Shown here one piece after another: positions 46,563-55,629 of a stretch of DNA of 60,174 bases. The notes beneath the pieces were generated by a model. It did no database searches and was not told where the DNA came from. It saw nothing but the letters and a program-made list of their open reading frames with translations. Position 1 is the first letter of the stretch. The number at the start of each line of letters is the position of its first letter. This DNA comes from Gammaproteobacteria bacterium (lineage in GTDB: Bacteria > Pseudomonadota > Gammaproteobacteria > Competibacterales > Competibacteraceae), in assembly GCA_020846135.1 (NCBI GenBank), contig JADLEK010000048.1, positions 1 through 60,174 of the forward strand, in the 5' to 3' direction. The position numbers were made by a program, and so were the translations under genes.

Positions 46563-47354
46563 TCAAGTGCGGGCCGAGCCGGGAAAGGCATGACCCAGGA
46601 TAAACAGCGCGGCGGCAGCGACCACCACCGACGGACCGGCTGGCGTATCCCAGCGCAGCGAGGCCCACAGCCCAATGCCAATCGCCGCACAGCCCAGTGC
46701 ACTGGCCAGCGCCGCCATGCCTTCCGGCGAATGGGCAAACCGGCGCGCCGCCGCTGCCGGAATAATCAGTAACGACGTAATCAACAGAATCCCCACCACT
46801 TTCATCGCCACTGCAATCACGATGGCGATCAGCAGCATGAACGCCAACTGCACCGGAAAGACCGCTACGCCCTCCACCCGCGCCAGTTCCTCATGCACGG
46901 TCGCCGCCAGCAAGGGTCGCCAAAGCACGGTCAAGGTCGCCAGCGCCAGCAAGGCGCCACCCCAGATCCAGTACAGATCGACGACGCTAATCGCCAGAAT
47001 GTCGCCGAACAGATAGCCGACCAGATCAATCCGCACCGTTTCCAGAAAGGCCAGACCCACCAGACCCAGCGACAACGTGGTGTGGGCGAGCAAGCCCAGC
47101 AGGGTATCCGTCGCCAGCCGGCGCTGCCGTTGCAGCAGCGCCAGCGCCAGCGCCACCACCAGGCAAATCACGGTCACGCCCCACTGCGGATTAACGCCTA
47201 ACAGTGCGCCCAGCGCTACGCCCAGCAGTCCCGAATGCGCCAGTGCATCGCCGAAATAGGCCATCCGCCGCCAGACCACGAACGTCCCCAACGGTCCCGC
47301 TGCCAGCGCTACCCCGAAACCACCTGCCAGCGCGCGCGGTAGAAAATCATCCAT
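46563..47354 (-). CDS. znuB: Zinc ABC transporter permease ZnuB
   Basis: ZnuB is the membrane subunit of the high-affinity zinc importer. The 263-residue protein has about eight hydrophobic helices and family motifs VVWRRMAYFGDALAHSGLLGVALG and MKVVGILLITSLLIIPAAAARRFA. The ATG overlaps the znuC stop by one base (TGATG). The frame extends 58 codons upstream inside znuC, but that part is Arg-rich and unrelated to the family. Confidence 0.95.
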   Translation of the reverse strand: MDDFLPRALAGGFGVALAAGPLGTFVVWRRMAYFGDALAHSGLLGVALGALLGVNPQWGVTVICLVVALALALLQRQRRLATDTLLGLLAHTTLSLGLVGLAFLETVRIDLVGYLFGDILAISVVDLYWIWGGALLALATLTVLWRPLLAATVHEELARVEGVAVFPVQLAFMLLIAIVIAVAMKVVGILLITSLLIIPAAAARRFAHSPEGMAALASALGCAAIGIGLWASLRWDTPAGPSVVVAAAALFILGHAFPGSART

Positions 47355-48109
47355 CAGGTGTCGACCTCGCCCGCTACGACTGCGCCGTGCAGATCGTGGC
47401 GGTGGTTGTGGTGATGATGGTAGACCGCCAGCCGCCTGGCCCCATCGAGTCCGAACAGCGCCAGATAGGCCGGATCGCGGGCGACGTGATCGGGATGCCC
47501 GGAACAGCAGACATGGCGATTCAGACACAGCACCTGATCGGTCGCTGCCATCACCAGATGCAGTTCGTGGGACACCATCAGAATCCCGCAGCCGCGCCGT
47601 TGCCGCAATCCGCTGATCAGATCGTATAAATCATACTGACCGTTCAAATCAACGCCCTGAATCGGCTCGTCCAGCACCAGCAAATCCGGCTTGCGCAGCA
47701 GCGCCCGCGCCAGCAACACCCGCTGCATTTCACCGCCGGAAATTCGCTGCACCGGGGTATTCAGCACCTGATCGGCTCCGACTTCCGCCAGCACGGCTTG
47801 CACCTGCTCCCGCGATGCCGGGGAACCGAGGGTGATAAAGCGTTGCACCGTCAACGGCAGGGTATCATCGACGCTCAACCGCTGCGGCATATAGCCAATC
47901 CGCAGACCGGGTTTGCGCCAGACCCGGCCGCAATCCGGCGCGAGCAGGCCCAGCGCCACCCGCACCAGAGTCGATTTGCCCGCGCCGTTGGGGCCGATCA
48001 GGGCGACGATCTCGCTCGCCGCGACCTGCACGCTCACCTCGTGCAAAATCGAATGACCGCGAATCGCGAATCCGATATTTTCCACCCGCAGCAAGCATTC
48101 AGCCGCCAT
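47354..48109 (-). CDS. znuC: Zinc ABC transporter ATP-binding protein ZnuC
   Basis: The 251-residue ATPase has Walker [10 protein letters not shown], the signature [16 protein letters not shown], Walker [13 protein letters not shown] and the switch His (MVSHELHLV). The C-terminal tail is His-rich ([11 protein letters not shown]), which may bind zinc, as is common in ZnuC proteins. It overlaps zur by 11 bp at its start and znuB by one base at its stop, so the three are tightly coupled. Confidence 0.96.
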   Translation of the reverse strand: MAAECLLRVENIGFAIRGHSILHEVSVQVAASEIVALIGPNGAGKSTLVRVALGLLAPDCGRVWRKPGLRIGYMPQRLSVDDTLPLTVQRFITLGSPASREQVQAVLAEVGADQVLNTPVQRISGGEMQRVLLARALLRKPDLLVLDEPIQGVDLNGQYDLYDLISGLRQRRGCGILMVSHELHLVMAATDQVLCLNRHVCCSGHPDHVARDPAYLALFGLDGARRLAVYHHHHNHRHDLHGAVVAGEVDT

Positions 48110-48590
48110 GCGCCGTTGCTCCCTGCCGGCAGTCCGGGCAACGACCCAGAATCTCTACCATTTGCGCCAGAACCTCGAAGTCGCGGGTTTCAGCTTCAAT
48201 GCGCAGCAGATTCTCCACCGTCGCATTGCTCAGCTCGTCAACTTGACCACAGTCGCGGCAAATCAGGAACTGGCCGCCATGCTGGCGACCCGGCTGACGA
48301 CAGACGGTGAATACGTTCAGTGAGGCCAGGCGGTGAATCAAACCCTGCTCCAGCAGAAAATCCAGCGCCCGGTAGACGGTTGGCGGCGCACCGGGTCGGC
48401 CATCGTCGCGCAGCACATCCAGGATGGCGTAAGCGCCCATCGGGGTGAGATTGTTCCAGAGGATTTCCAGTACCCGCCGGCGGAGATCGGTCAGGCGCGA
48501 ACCGCGCTGCTGGCACATCGCTTCGGCCTGCGCCAAGGCGTCTTGCGCCGGGGACAACACGGGATCAGCAACATTCGAGAGAGGCGTCAT
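48099..48590 (-). CDS. zur: Zinc uptake regulator Zur (Fur family)
   Basis: Zur represses zinc-uptake genes when loaded with zinc. The 163-residue protein has the Fur-family winged helix ([34 protein letters not shown]), a metal site region with His and Cys ([20 protein letters not shown]) and a C-terminal CPDC pair for structural zinc. ATG at 48590 removes ten upstream residues that look non-coding. It is the first gene of zur–znuC–znuB, transcribed away from znuA, and two Zur-box palindromes lie in the shared promoter region. Confidence 0.95.
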   Translation of the reverse strand: MTPLSNVADPVLSPAQDALAQAEAMCQQRGSRLTDLRRRVLEILWNNLTPMGAYAILDVLRDDGRPGAPPTVYRALDFLLEQGLIHRLASLNVFTVCRQPGRQHGGQFLICRDCGQVDELSNATVENLLRIEAETRDFEVLAQMVEILGRCPDCRQGATAHGG

Positions 48591-48620
48591 GGCGATTCCG
48601 GCTTGACGGGAGTGAGCCAA

Positions 48621-48651
48621 TGTTATCTTATAACAATGTTATTCTATAACA
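48621..48651. promoter_or_regulatory. Two Zur boxes between zur and znuA
   Basis: Two palindromes, TGTTATCTTATAACA (48621–48635) and TGTTATTCTATAACA (48637–48651), match the gammaproteobacterial Zur operator core TGTTATANTATAACA. They sit 16 bp apart in the 79-bp gap between the divergent start codons and would control both directions. Confidence 0.92.
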
Positions 48652-48669
48652 TAACATGAAGGATATGTC

Positions 48670-49653
48670 ATGAAGTTTAAGCCGTTCTCTCTGAAATTGC
48701 TGCAAAAAGCGCTGGCTGGGTGGCTACTACTGTTGCTGCCGCTGGCCGGCTGGGCCGCCGAACCCCGGGTAGTGGCCAGTATCAAGCCGGTGCATTCGCT
48801 GGTCGCTGGGGTCATGCAGGGGGTCGGCGAGCCGCTGCTGCTGGTTCCCGGCAGCGCATCTCCCCACGACTATAGCCTGCGGCCTTCGGATGCTCGCGCC
48901 ATCAGTCAGGCTCAGGTGGTGTTCTGGATCGGGCCGGAACTGGAAAGCTTTCTGGTCAAGCTGCTGGATAACGCCAGGAGCAAGGGTCGGGCGGTCGCGC
49001 TGCTGGATGCGCCCGGGGTTGTGGCGCTGCCGCTGCGGGAAGGCGGGGTCTGGGAGTCCCATGCGCATGATCACGCCGAGTCCGGCAAACCATCGGCGAA
49101 GAGCCACAATGGTCATGACACCGACCATGATGCCGGCCATGACGCGCATATCTGGCTGGATCCGCTCAACGCTATCGCCATGGTCACGCAGATTGTCGCC
49201 ACGCTGAGCGAAGCGAATCCGGCCCACCGGGCGGACTATGAACGCAACGGGGCGGCCCTGACCGAACGGCTGGAGCGCCTGAATCAGCAACTGGTCACGG
49301 AACTGGAGCCGGTCAAAATCCGGCCCTACATCGTGTTTCACGATGCCTATCAGTACTTCGAGCGGCGCTATGGCCTCAACGGGGTCGGGTCGGTGGTGCT
49401 GAACCCGGAACAGCGATCCGGCGCCAAACGGCTGGCTGAAATTCAGGCCCGGATCCGGGAATTGAACGTGCGGTGCGTATTCAGCGAACCGCAATTTCAG
49501 CCGGCGCTGGTTGAAACCGTGATCGCCGGCAGCAACGCCCGCCGGGGTGTCCTTGATCCCGAAGGCGCTGAATTACCCGCCGGCCCCGATGCCTATTTCC
49601 AGTTGTTGCAGAACCTGTCCAGCGCCTTGCGCACTTGCCTGAGCGGAACCTGA
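48670..49653 (+). CDS. znuA: Zinc ABC transporter substrate-binding protein ZnuA
   Basis: ZnuA captures zinc in the periplasm. The 327-residue protein has a signal peptide (about 1–29, ending GWA-AE), the metal-site His regions VASIKPVHSLVAGVM and PHDYSLRPSDA, a His/Asp-rich loop (about 135–157, e.g. HNGHDTDHDAGHDAH) and HIWLDP, then YIVFHDAYQYFERRYGL with the third His. It is divergent from zur–znuCB and shares the Zur operators. Confidence 0.96.
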   Translation: MKFKPFSLKLLQKALAGWLLLLLPLAGWAAEPRVVASIKPVHSLVAGVMQGVGEPLLLVPGSASPHDYSLRPSDARAISQAQVVFWIGPELESFLVKLLDNARSKGRAVALLDAPGVVALPLREGGVWESHAHDHAESGKPSAKSHNGHDTDHDAGHDAHIWLDPLNAIAMVTQIVATLSEANPAHRADYERNGAALTERLERLNQQLVTELEPVKIRPYIVFHDAYQYFERRYGLNGVGSVVLNPEQRSGAKRLAEIQARIRELNVRCVFSEPQFQPALVETVIAGSNARRGVLDPEGAELPAGPDAYFQLLQNLSSALRTCLSGT

Positions 49654-49802
49654 GCGGTTATCCGCACATCCGCCCTTCATTCGCGGAATTTCCTTCTAAA
49701 ATATCCTGGTGTTTTATGTGCAACCGGCGGCTGGCGCCTTATTCCGGCGCCGCTCACGGTTGATTTTTGTGTTGAGCAACGACAATCAGAAGGCGGATGA
49801 TC

Positions 49803-50222
49803 ATGGCTGACCCCATCACGGAATTGGTGCCCTATCGCACGGAAGAGGGCGAGGAGTACATGAATGACCGGCAGAAAAAGCATTTCCGCGCCATCCTGCT
49901 GGCCTGGAAGCAGGAACTTATGGAGGAGGGCCGGCGCACGGTCAACAGTATGCGGGATGAACCGCTGAATCTGCCCGATCCCAATGATCGGGCCAGCCAG
50001 GAAGAGGAGTTTTCGATCAACCTGCGGGCGCGGGATCGGGAGCGCCAGTTGTTGCACAAGATCGATAAGGCCCTCAACCGATTGGCGGTTGACGATTACG
50101 GTTATTGTGAAGTCTGCGGGGTGGAAATTGGCCTGCGGCGGCTGGAAGCGCGTCCCACCGCCGAGTTGTGCATTGACTGCAAGCACCTGGAAGAACTGCG
50201 GGAAAAAAGCCAGGCGGCATGA
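49803..50222 (+). CDS. dksA: RNA polymerase-binding transcription factor DksA
   Basis: DksA binds the RNA polymerase secondary channel and works with ppGpp in the stringent response. The 139-residue protein has the coiled-coil segment (MNDRQKKHFRAILLAWKQELMEEG) with the tip acidic motif (DPNDRASQEEE), and a four-Cys zinc finger (GYCEVCGVEIG…LCIDCKHLEE). AAGG lies 9 bp before ATG 49803 and only about 3 bp before ATG 49797, favouring the former. A 19-bp tandem repeat covers its stop codon. Confidence 0.95.
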   Translation: MADPITELVPYRTEEGEEYMNDRQKKHFRAILLAWKQELMEEGRRTVNSMRDEPLNLPDPNDRASQEEEFSINLRARDRERQLLHKIDKALNRLAVDDYGYCEVCGVEIGLRRLEARPTAELCIDCKHLEELREKSQAA

Positions 50223-50254
50223 CGACCTTCAGAAAGCATGACGACCTTCAGAAA
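50217..50254. repeat. 19-bp perfect tandem duplication
   Basis: The 19-base unit GCATGACGACCTTCAGAAA occurs twice without gap (50217–50235 and 50236–50254). The first copy contains the dksA stop codon, and the second contains the stop of the convergent msrP gene, so the intergenic space between these genes seems to have been made by the duplication. Confidence 0.9.
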
Positions 50255-51156
50255 TTCCGGCGTAAATCCATCCCCGCGTACAGTCCAGCCACCTGATCAG
50301 CGTAGCCATTGAACGGCAGCGTATCGCGGCGAAACAGGTCGCCAATCCGCCGCTCCTTCTTTTGGCTCCAGCGCGGATGATCCACATCGGGATTGACGTT
50401 GGCGTAAAAGCCATACTCATCGGGACCGCTGCTGGCCCAAGTAGTGCGTGGCTGGGTTTCGGTAAAGCGGATTTTGACGATGGACTTGATGCTCTTGAAG
50501 CCATACTTCCACGGCGCGATCAGTCGGAGCGGCGCACCGTTCTGGTTAGGCAATTCCTTGCCATACAGTCCGGTCGCAAGCAGGGTCAGCGGATGCATCG
50601 CCTCATCCATCCGCAAGCCCTCCAGATATGGCCAGTCCAGCAGGCGGGTCTTCTGGCCCGGCATCTGCGCTGGATCGAGCAGGGTGGTGAATTCGACATA
50701 TCTGGCGCTGGCGGTGGGCTGAAATCGGGGCAGAATTTTCGCCAGCGGAATCCCCAGCCACGGCACCACCATCGACCACGCCTCGACACAGCGCAATCGG
50801 TAGATACGCTCTTCAGGTTGATGCGGGGCCAGAACATCGTCCAGCACATACTGACCCGGCTTTTCACAATGCCCCTCGACCGTCACCGTCCAGGGCTGGG
50901 TTTTCAGACTGCCTGCGTACTGCGCCGGATCGGTTTTGCTGGAGCCGAACTCGTAGAAATTGTTGTAGGAGGTCACGTCCTTATAGGGTGTTGGCTTGAG
51001 ATCCTCATCCGGGGCGGCGGTCGCGGCCCGCACGTTCGGCCATAGCGCGGCTGCGCCCAGCACCGCCGCAGTTTTCAGAAACTCGCGGCGGCGAGCGTAC
51101 AGTTCAGGCGGGGTAATTTCGGATGGGCGGACATCAGCAGGTTTCTGAATCAGCAT
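50248..51156 (-). CDS. msrP: Protein-methionine-sulfoxide reductase catalytic subunit MsrP
   Basis: MsrP (YedY) is a periplasmic molybdopterin enzyme that repairs oxidised methionines. The 302-residue protein has a Tat signal with RRREFLK (22–28) followed by a hydrophobic stretch, the molybdenum ligand Cys123 in [15 protein letters not shown], and conserved [15 protein letters not shown]. The membrane heme partner msrQ normally adjacent is not visible next to it; dksA and an intergenic repeat flank it instead. Start at ATG 51156 places the Tat motif at the usual distance; nine upstream codons look non-coding. Confidence 0.93.
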   Translation of the reverse strand: MLIQKPADVRPSEITPPELYARRREFLKTAAVLGAAALWPNVRAATAAPDEDLKPTPYKDVTSYNNFYEFGSSKTDPAQYAGSLKTQPWTVTVEGHCEKPGQYVLDDVLAPHQPEERIYRLRCVEAWSMVVPWLGIPLAKILPRFQPTASARYVEFTTLLDPAQMPGQKTRLLDWPYLEGLRMDEAMHPLTLLATGLYGKELPNQNGAPLRLIAPWKYGFKSIKSIVKIRFTETQPRTTWASSGPDEYGFYANVNPDVDHPRWSQKKERRIGDLFRRDTLPFNGYADQVAGLYAGMDLRRNF

Positions 51157-51486
51157 GGCGCGACTCCAAGTAGTAGGTGGCATCGCACTCTGACCCGCAG
51201 GGTTATTGCGAGTTGCTGGATCGGCATCGCCGAATGAAACCGGCTGAGAATTGGAGGTTGGCGGACCAAGTCCTTTAGCCCTCTAAATTTTCCTGTGATC
51301 CGATCCCCAAGCTGGGTAGGGGTATGATGATCAAGTTTTTTATATCAATGGGTTGAAAAAGAATCGGTGGCCCATCGTTATCACAGGAAAATTTAGAGGA
51401 GGAAATTTACCGAAAAAATCCTGCTAGTCTTTGTTATTATTGATGATGTATTCAACCAGGCGGCGATAGCCGCAAAGGAGAGCGTG
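51157..51486. other. Gap between msrP and the Cache gene
   Basis: This 330-bp gene-free region is between divergent genes. Its main feature is a perfect 20-bp inverted repeat 80 bp apart (51280–51299 and 51380–51399). I saw no convincing promoter pair and no RNA gene. Confidence 0.6.
51280..51399. repeat. Perfect 20-bp inverted repeat framing 80 bp
   Basis: The left arm begins CCTCTAAATTTTCC and ends CTGTGAT; the right arm is its exact reverse complement. The 80-bp interior has no gene. It resembles a very small MITE-like element or a large regulatory hairpin; no target-site duplication is evident. Confidence 0.75.
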
Positions 51487-52053
51487 ATGCGGTGGTTAAA
51501 AGTCCTATTGGGTGTGGTTGGCATTTCGATGGCAATGCTGGGGTGGGCGGCTTTTGAGATGACGCCGGCAGTGCAGAAGGAGTTGGACAAAACGATAGAA
51601 ACGGTGAAAACCTGGGCGGCCGATCCGATTTTAGTCAGTGCGGTGGTTGCGCAGAACCAGAAAGGCCCGATAGTCGGTTTGGACAATGCCAAGTGGAAAG
51701 CGATCCGCCGCAGCGATGAGCAAATCAAGGCATTCCTCAGCAACGATGCCGGCAAATTGCTCAAGAAAAAACTCGAAGAATCAAAAGGTTTATACAGCGA
51801 GGCGTTCCTCAGCGCAAGCCAGGGCGAAAAAGTCGCGTTTGTCGATAAAACCACCTCGTATTTGCATAAAGGGCAACCCAAGTTCGACACGCCGTTTAGC
51901 ACCGGCAAGCCATGGCAAGGTCAGCCGGAATTCGACGAGAGTTCCCAGACCCACCAAATCCAGGTGGCAGTTCCAGTCCTGGCCGATGGCAAAGCCATTG
52001 GGGTGCTGGTGGTTGGTGTCAATTTAACCCGACTGGGTGAGTTGACCAAGTAG
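51487..52053 (+). CDS. Secreted Cache/PDC sensor-domain protein
   Basis: This 188-residue protein has a signal peptide (WLKVLLGVVGISMAMLGWAAF) followed by a single Cache-like extracytoplasmic domain: TVKTWAADPILVSAVVAQN, TPFSTGKPWQGQPEF and the C-terminal strand VAVPVLADGKAIGVLVVGVNL. Such domains normally form the ligand-binding part of chemoreceptors and kinases; here it stands alone. ATG 51487 is preceded by AAGGAG. A terminator separates it from the downstream chemoreceptor gene, which has its own different sensor domain. Confidence 0.82.
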   Translation: MRWLKVLLGVVGISMAMLGWAAFEMTPAVQKELDKTIETVKTWAADPILVSAVVAQNQKGPIVGLDNAKWKAIRRSDEQIKAFLSNDAGKLLKKKLEESKGLYSEAFLSASQGEKVAFVDKTTSYLHKGQPKFDTPFSTGKPWQGQPEFDESSQTHQIQVAVPVLADGKAIGVLVVGVNLTRLGELTK

Positions 52054-52067
52054 TGTCTGTTCACCAC

Positions 52068-52090
52068 GCGTCCAGCCTTAGGCTGGACGC
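52068..52090 (+). terminator. Rho-independent terminator after the Cache gene
   Basis: The perfect 10-bp stem GCGTCCAGCC / GGCTGGACGC with a TTA loop is followed by TTTATT, 15 bp past the stop. Confidence 0.8.
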
Positions 52091-52123
52091 TTTATTGGGT
52101 AGCGTTAGCAAGGAAACAACACC

Positions 52124-53686
52124 GTGCGCCTGAAATCGTGGGGAATTAAAGCCCGGCTGGTGATGGCCAGCCTGTTGATTGTAGTGATGGGGGCGGGGAT
52201 CGGTCTCTGGAATCTGAGCAACCTCCGTTGGATAGGCGCTATGTTCCAAGTGACCAGCGAGGAAAATCTGCCGGCCATTGACTACCTGATCGAAGCTGAC
52301 CGCGATCTACAGCAGGCGTTGGTGACCGAGCGCAGTCTGATGTTTGTGCGGCAGGCTTCCGAAAACGCTGGCAAGATGCGTAAGGCCCATGAGGAAAACC
52401 AGCAACAGGCCAAGGAACGCTGGCTGAAATATCAGGCAATCCCGGCCAGCGCCGAGGAACGTCAACGTTGGCCCGATTTTGAAAAAGCCTTGGCCGAGTG
52501 GGGAAAAACTTCCAAGGAGGTACTGGCGCTGCTAGCGCTGGACACCGCAGAAGACCACAAGGATGCCATTGATATTTCACTCAGCGAGGGCGAAGCCAAG
52601 TTTGAAGCAGCGCGAGACATTCTGAATCAGTTGACGGAATTGCGGCTGAAAAACGCCCAGACTTTCGATGTTCAGGTGCGGGAGGCGGTAGCACACACCA
52701 CCCAGTGGACTGTAGCGTTGCTGACGGCGTTGCTGGTTGCGGGCGGGTTGCTCGGCTGGCTGCCAGCCCGCTCGATCGTCGGTGCCCTGCATCGGGTCGT
52801 GGCAGGGGCGGAACAGGCGGCAGCTGGCGATTTGACGGTGAAAATCACGGTAGAAACGCGGGATGAACTGAGCCAGATGGGCGCGGCGATCAATCAGATG
52901 CTGGAGCGATTTCAGCACAGCATGACCGAAATTCAGCAGGCGGCGTCGAAAACAACCACAGCCTCCAGCCAGTTGGCGCAAGGCAGCGAACAGTTGTCGG
53001 GCGGTGCCCAGCGGCAGGCGGCTTCACTCGAGGAAACCGCGGCGGCGCTGGAAGAAATGACCAGCACGATCAAGCAAAGCGCAGCCCACGCTGGCCAAGC
53101 TAATCAGATGGCCGTACTCGCCAAAACCAGCGCCGAACGCGGCAGCGCGGTGACGCAAGCGGTGATGGAGTCGATGCAGGCCATTACTACCTCCTCCAAA
53201 AAGATCGCGGCCATCATTACGACCATCGACGAGATCGCGTTTCAAACCAACCTGCTGGCGCTGAATGCCGCTGTCGAAGCAGCCCGTGCCGGGGAACAGG
53301 GACGGGGTTTTGCGGTAGTCGCCAGTGAGGTGCGGAAACTGGCGCAACGCAGTGCTGATGCGTCCAAGGAAATCAAGGCGCTGATTACGGATTCAAGCGC
53401 CAAGGTCGAAGCCGGTTCCGGGATGGCGCAGCAATCTGGCGCGGCGTTGAGCGAGATCGTGGACGGGGTGACCAAGGTGGCGGTACTGATCGCGGAAATC
53501 AGCGCCGCCGCGCAGGAGCAAGCGAAAGGGATTGAGCAAATTAATCAAGCAGTTATGCAGATGGATTCGGTGACACAGCAAAGCGCGTCGCAAACCGACC
53601 AGTTTTCCGCCATTGCCAGGGGTCTGGCAGAGCAGGCGGCGGAACTGCAAAATCAGGCGCATCAGTTCAAATTAAGTGGGCGCTGA
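52124..53686 (+). CDS. Methyl-accepting chemotaxis protein
   Basis: The 520-residue receptor has a first membrane helix (about 11–30), a periplasmic four-helix-bundle-type sensor (about 31–185, e.g. [19 protein letters not shown]), a second membrane helix (about 192–212), a HAMP domain (about 215–268) and a cytoplasmic coiled coil with the hairpin tip [36 protein letters not shown]. No C-terminal NWETF-type pentapeptide is present. The start is GTG with AAGGAAA upstream. The preceding secreted Cache protein may be a periplasmic partner. Confidence 0.93.
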   Translation: MRLKSWGIKARLVMASLLIVVMGAGIGLWNLSNLRWIGAMFQVTSEENLPAIDYLIEADRDLQQALVTERSLMFVRQASENAGKMRKAHEENQQQAKERWLKYQAIPASAEERQRWPDFEKALAEWGKTSKEVLALLALDTAEDHKDAIDISLSEGEAKFEAARDILNQLTELRLKNAQTFDVQVREAVAHTTQWTVALLTALLVAGGLLGWLPARSIVGALHRVVAGAEQAAAGDLTVKITVETRDELSQMGAAINQMLERFQHSMTEIQQAASKTTTASSQLAQGSEQLSGGAQRQAASLEETAAALEEMTSTIKQSAAHAGQANQMAVLAKTSAERGSAVTQAVMESMQAITTSSKKIAAIITTIDEIAFQTNLLALNAAVEAARAGEQGRGFAVVASEVRKLAQRSADASKEIKALITDSSAKVEAGSGMAQQSGAALSEIVDGVTKVAVLIAEISAAAQEQAKGIEQINQAVMQMDSVTQQSASQTDQFSAIARGLAEQAAELQNQAHQFKLSGR

Positions 53687-53723
53687 TTAAGCAAAAACTG
53701 ACTCAACTTTGGACTTGACCGAC

Positions 53724-54221
53724 ATGAATCCGCTGATTGGCTTAATCATGGGATCGACCTCCGACTGGAGTACGCTGGAACACGCTGCGCACACGCTGGA
53801 CGCGCTGGGCGTTCCCTACGAAGTCCGAGTAGTGTCTGCCCATCGCACCCCTGATCTGCTGTTTGAGTACGCCGCCGAGGCTGAGGCGCGGGGGCTAGAA
53901 ATCATCATCGCCGGCGCGGGCGGCGCGGCCCATTTGCCGGGCATGGTCGCTGCAAAAACCGTGTTGCCGGTGCTGGGCGTGCCGGTGCAATCGCAGGCGC
54001 TCAATGGTCTCGATTCGCTACTATCCATTGTGCAAATGCCGGGCGGGGTTCCGGTCGGGACGCTCGCCATCGGCAAGGCCGGCGCGATCAATGCGTCCTT
54101 GCTGGCGACCGCCATGCTCGGCAACAAATATCCGGCGTTTCGGGAAGCAGTGCGCGACTTTCGCCACCGGCAGACCGCAACCGTTCTCAGTCAACCCGAT
54201 CCCCGGAGCGTCAACCCATGA
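53724..54221 (+). CDS. purE: N5-carboxyaminoimidazole ribonucleotide mutase PurE
   Basis: PurE rearranges N5-CAIR to CAIR in purine synthesis. The 165-residue class I protein has [35 protein letters not shown] (catalytic His in SAHR), [26 protein letters not shown] and the [22 protein letters not shown] loop. ATG 53724 gives the usual start; a TTG at 53709 is possible. The stop overlaps purK (ATGA). Confidence 0.97.
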   Translation: MNPLIGLIMGSTSDWSTLEHAAHTLDALGVPYEVRVVSAHRTPDLLFEYAAEAEARGLEIIIAGAGGAAHLPGMVAAKTVLPVLGVPVQSQALNGLDSLLSIVQMPGGVPVGTLAIGKAGAINASLLATAMLGNKYPAFREAVRDFRHRQTATVLSQPDPRSVNP

Positions 54222-55312
54222 AAGTTGGCATTGTTGGCGGCGGGCAACTGGCGCGGATGCTGGCGCTGGCCGGTTATCCGCTCGGTGTGCAATTCCAGGT
54301 GCTTGACCCCGCTGCAGACGCCTGCGCCGGTCAGGTTGCCCCATTGATTCAGGGCGATTACCACGATGAAAACCGGTTGGCGCAACTGGCCGCATGGGCG
54401 GATGTCGCCACCTTCGATTTTGAGAATGTGCCTGCGGCGGCAGCGGCGATCCTGGAACGGCAGACTATGGTCTATCCCCCGGCTGAGGCTCTAGCGGTCG
54501 CCCAGGATCGGCTGGCGGAAAAAACCCTGTTTTGGGAACTGGGCATTCCTATTCCAGCCTTCGCCACGGTGGACAGCCTGGTGGAGCTGTACGGCGCAGT
54601 GGCGCGGGTGGAATTGCCGGCGGTGCTGAAAACCCGCCGACTCGGCTATGACGGCAAAGGTCAGTGGGTGTTGCGAACTGAAGCGGACATTGAGCAGGCC
54701 TGGCGAGTGTTGGGTAATGTGCCGTTATTGCTGGAGAGCTTTGTGCCTTTCGAGCGGGAAGTTTCGGTGCTGGCGGTGCGTGGCCGCAGCGGTGAAACCG
54801 CGTTCTATCCGCTGGTGGAGAACCAGCATCGGGACGGTATCCTGTGGCAATCGCAAGCCCCGTTTCATGCGCCGGAACTGGAGCGGCAAGGCTTCGACTA
54901 CGCTCGCCGGCTGCTGGAGCGGCTGAACTACGTCGGTGTGCTGGCCGTCGAGTTTTTTGTCAGGGATGGACGATTGATTGCCAACGAAATGGCGCCCCGC
55001 GTTCACAACTCCGGGCATTGGACCATCGAGGGCGCGGTAACCAGCCAGTTTGAGAATCATCTTCGCGCTGTTCTGGGCCTGCCGCTGGGTTCTACCGCCG
55101 CCATGGGCTGCTCGGTGATGCTGAACTGCATCGGCGACCTGCCGGAACCGGCGGCGGCGCTGGCGGTTCCGGGGGCGCATTACCATGCTTACGGCAAAGC
55201 GCCACGGCCGGGCCGCAAGGTCGGGCATGTCACCCTGTGGGCCGATGATCCCGCTGCGCTACGGGCTGGACTGGATCAACTGGCGCCACTGGTCGACGCC
55301 TCGTCCGGCTGA
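54218..55312 (+). CDS. purK: N5-carboxyaminoimidazole ribonucleotide synthase PurK
   Basis: PurK carboxylates AIR with ATP and bicarbonate; its product is passed to PurE. The 364-residue ATP-grasp protein starts [22 protein letters not shown], and shows [28 protein letters not shown], and the metal region [36 protein letters not shown]. Its 3' end overlaps the convergent dehydratase gene by 37 bp, so the last dozen codons are read on both strands. Confidence 0.97.
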   Translation: MKVGIVGGGQLARMLALAGYPLGVQFQVLDPAADACAGQVAPLIQGDYHDENRLAQLAAWADVATFDFENVPAAAAAILERQTMVYPPAEALAVAQDRLAEKTLFWELGIPIPAFATVDSLVELYGAVARVELPAVLKTRRLGYDGKGQWVLRTEADIEQAWRVLGNVPLLLESFVPFEREVSVLAVRGRSGETAFYPLVENQHRDGILWQSQAPFHAPELERQGFDYARRLLERLNYVGVLAVEFFVRDGRLIANEMAPRVHNSGHWTIEGAVTSQFENHLRAVLGLPLGSTAAMGCSVMLNCIGDLPEPAAALAVPGAHYHAYGKAPRPGRKVGHVTLWADDPAALRAGLDQLAPLVDASSG

Positions 55313-55629
55313 TCCGGAAGTTCGGGCGGATGGCTCACGGAAATCAGCAAGCCCTGAACAACGAGCTGGCCGTCCTCCCGCAGACACTCGAACCGGACCC
55401 GGCCGGAGCCAGTGTCTGCCAACCGGATCGTGAATCCCTGCTCCGGACGCAGCAGGGCCAGAAATTTCACACTCGGCGCACTGAGCAACCGCCTGTCGGG
55501 CCGCCAGTCCGCCGTGGCCTGGAGGATTTCGTCCAGAATCACCACGCCGGGGACAATGGGATTGCCGGAAAAGTGGCCGGCCAGCGCCGGATGATTGGCG
55601 GGAATCACCCGGCAGGTTTCAAACTGCAT
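55276..55629 (-). CDS. ApeI-like 3-hydroxyacyl-ACP dehydratase (hotdog fold)
   Basis: This 117-residue hotdog protein resembles FabZ/ApeI dehydratases: the active-site His lies in NHPALAGHFSGNPIVPGVVILDEIL, followed by the acidic residue in LDE, and SVKFLALLRPEQGF. ATG 55629 overlaps the end of the upstream ligase gene by 11 bp, so the two are translationally coupled. The 3' end overlaps purK by 37 bp antisense. In aryl-polyene clusters such a dehydratase follows the AMP-ligase, but the ketosynthase and carrier genes are not in this window. Confidence 0.82.
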   Translation of the reverse strand: MQFETCRVIPANHPALAGHFSGNPIVPGVVILDEILQATADWRPDRRLLSAPSVKFLALLRPEQGFTIRLADTGSGRVRFECLREDGQLVVQGLLISVSHPPELPDQPDEASTSGAS

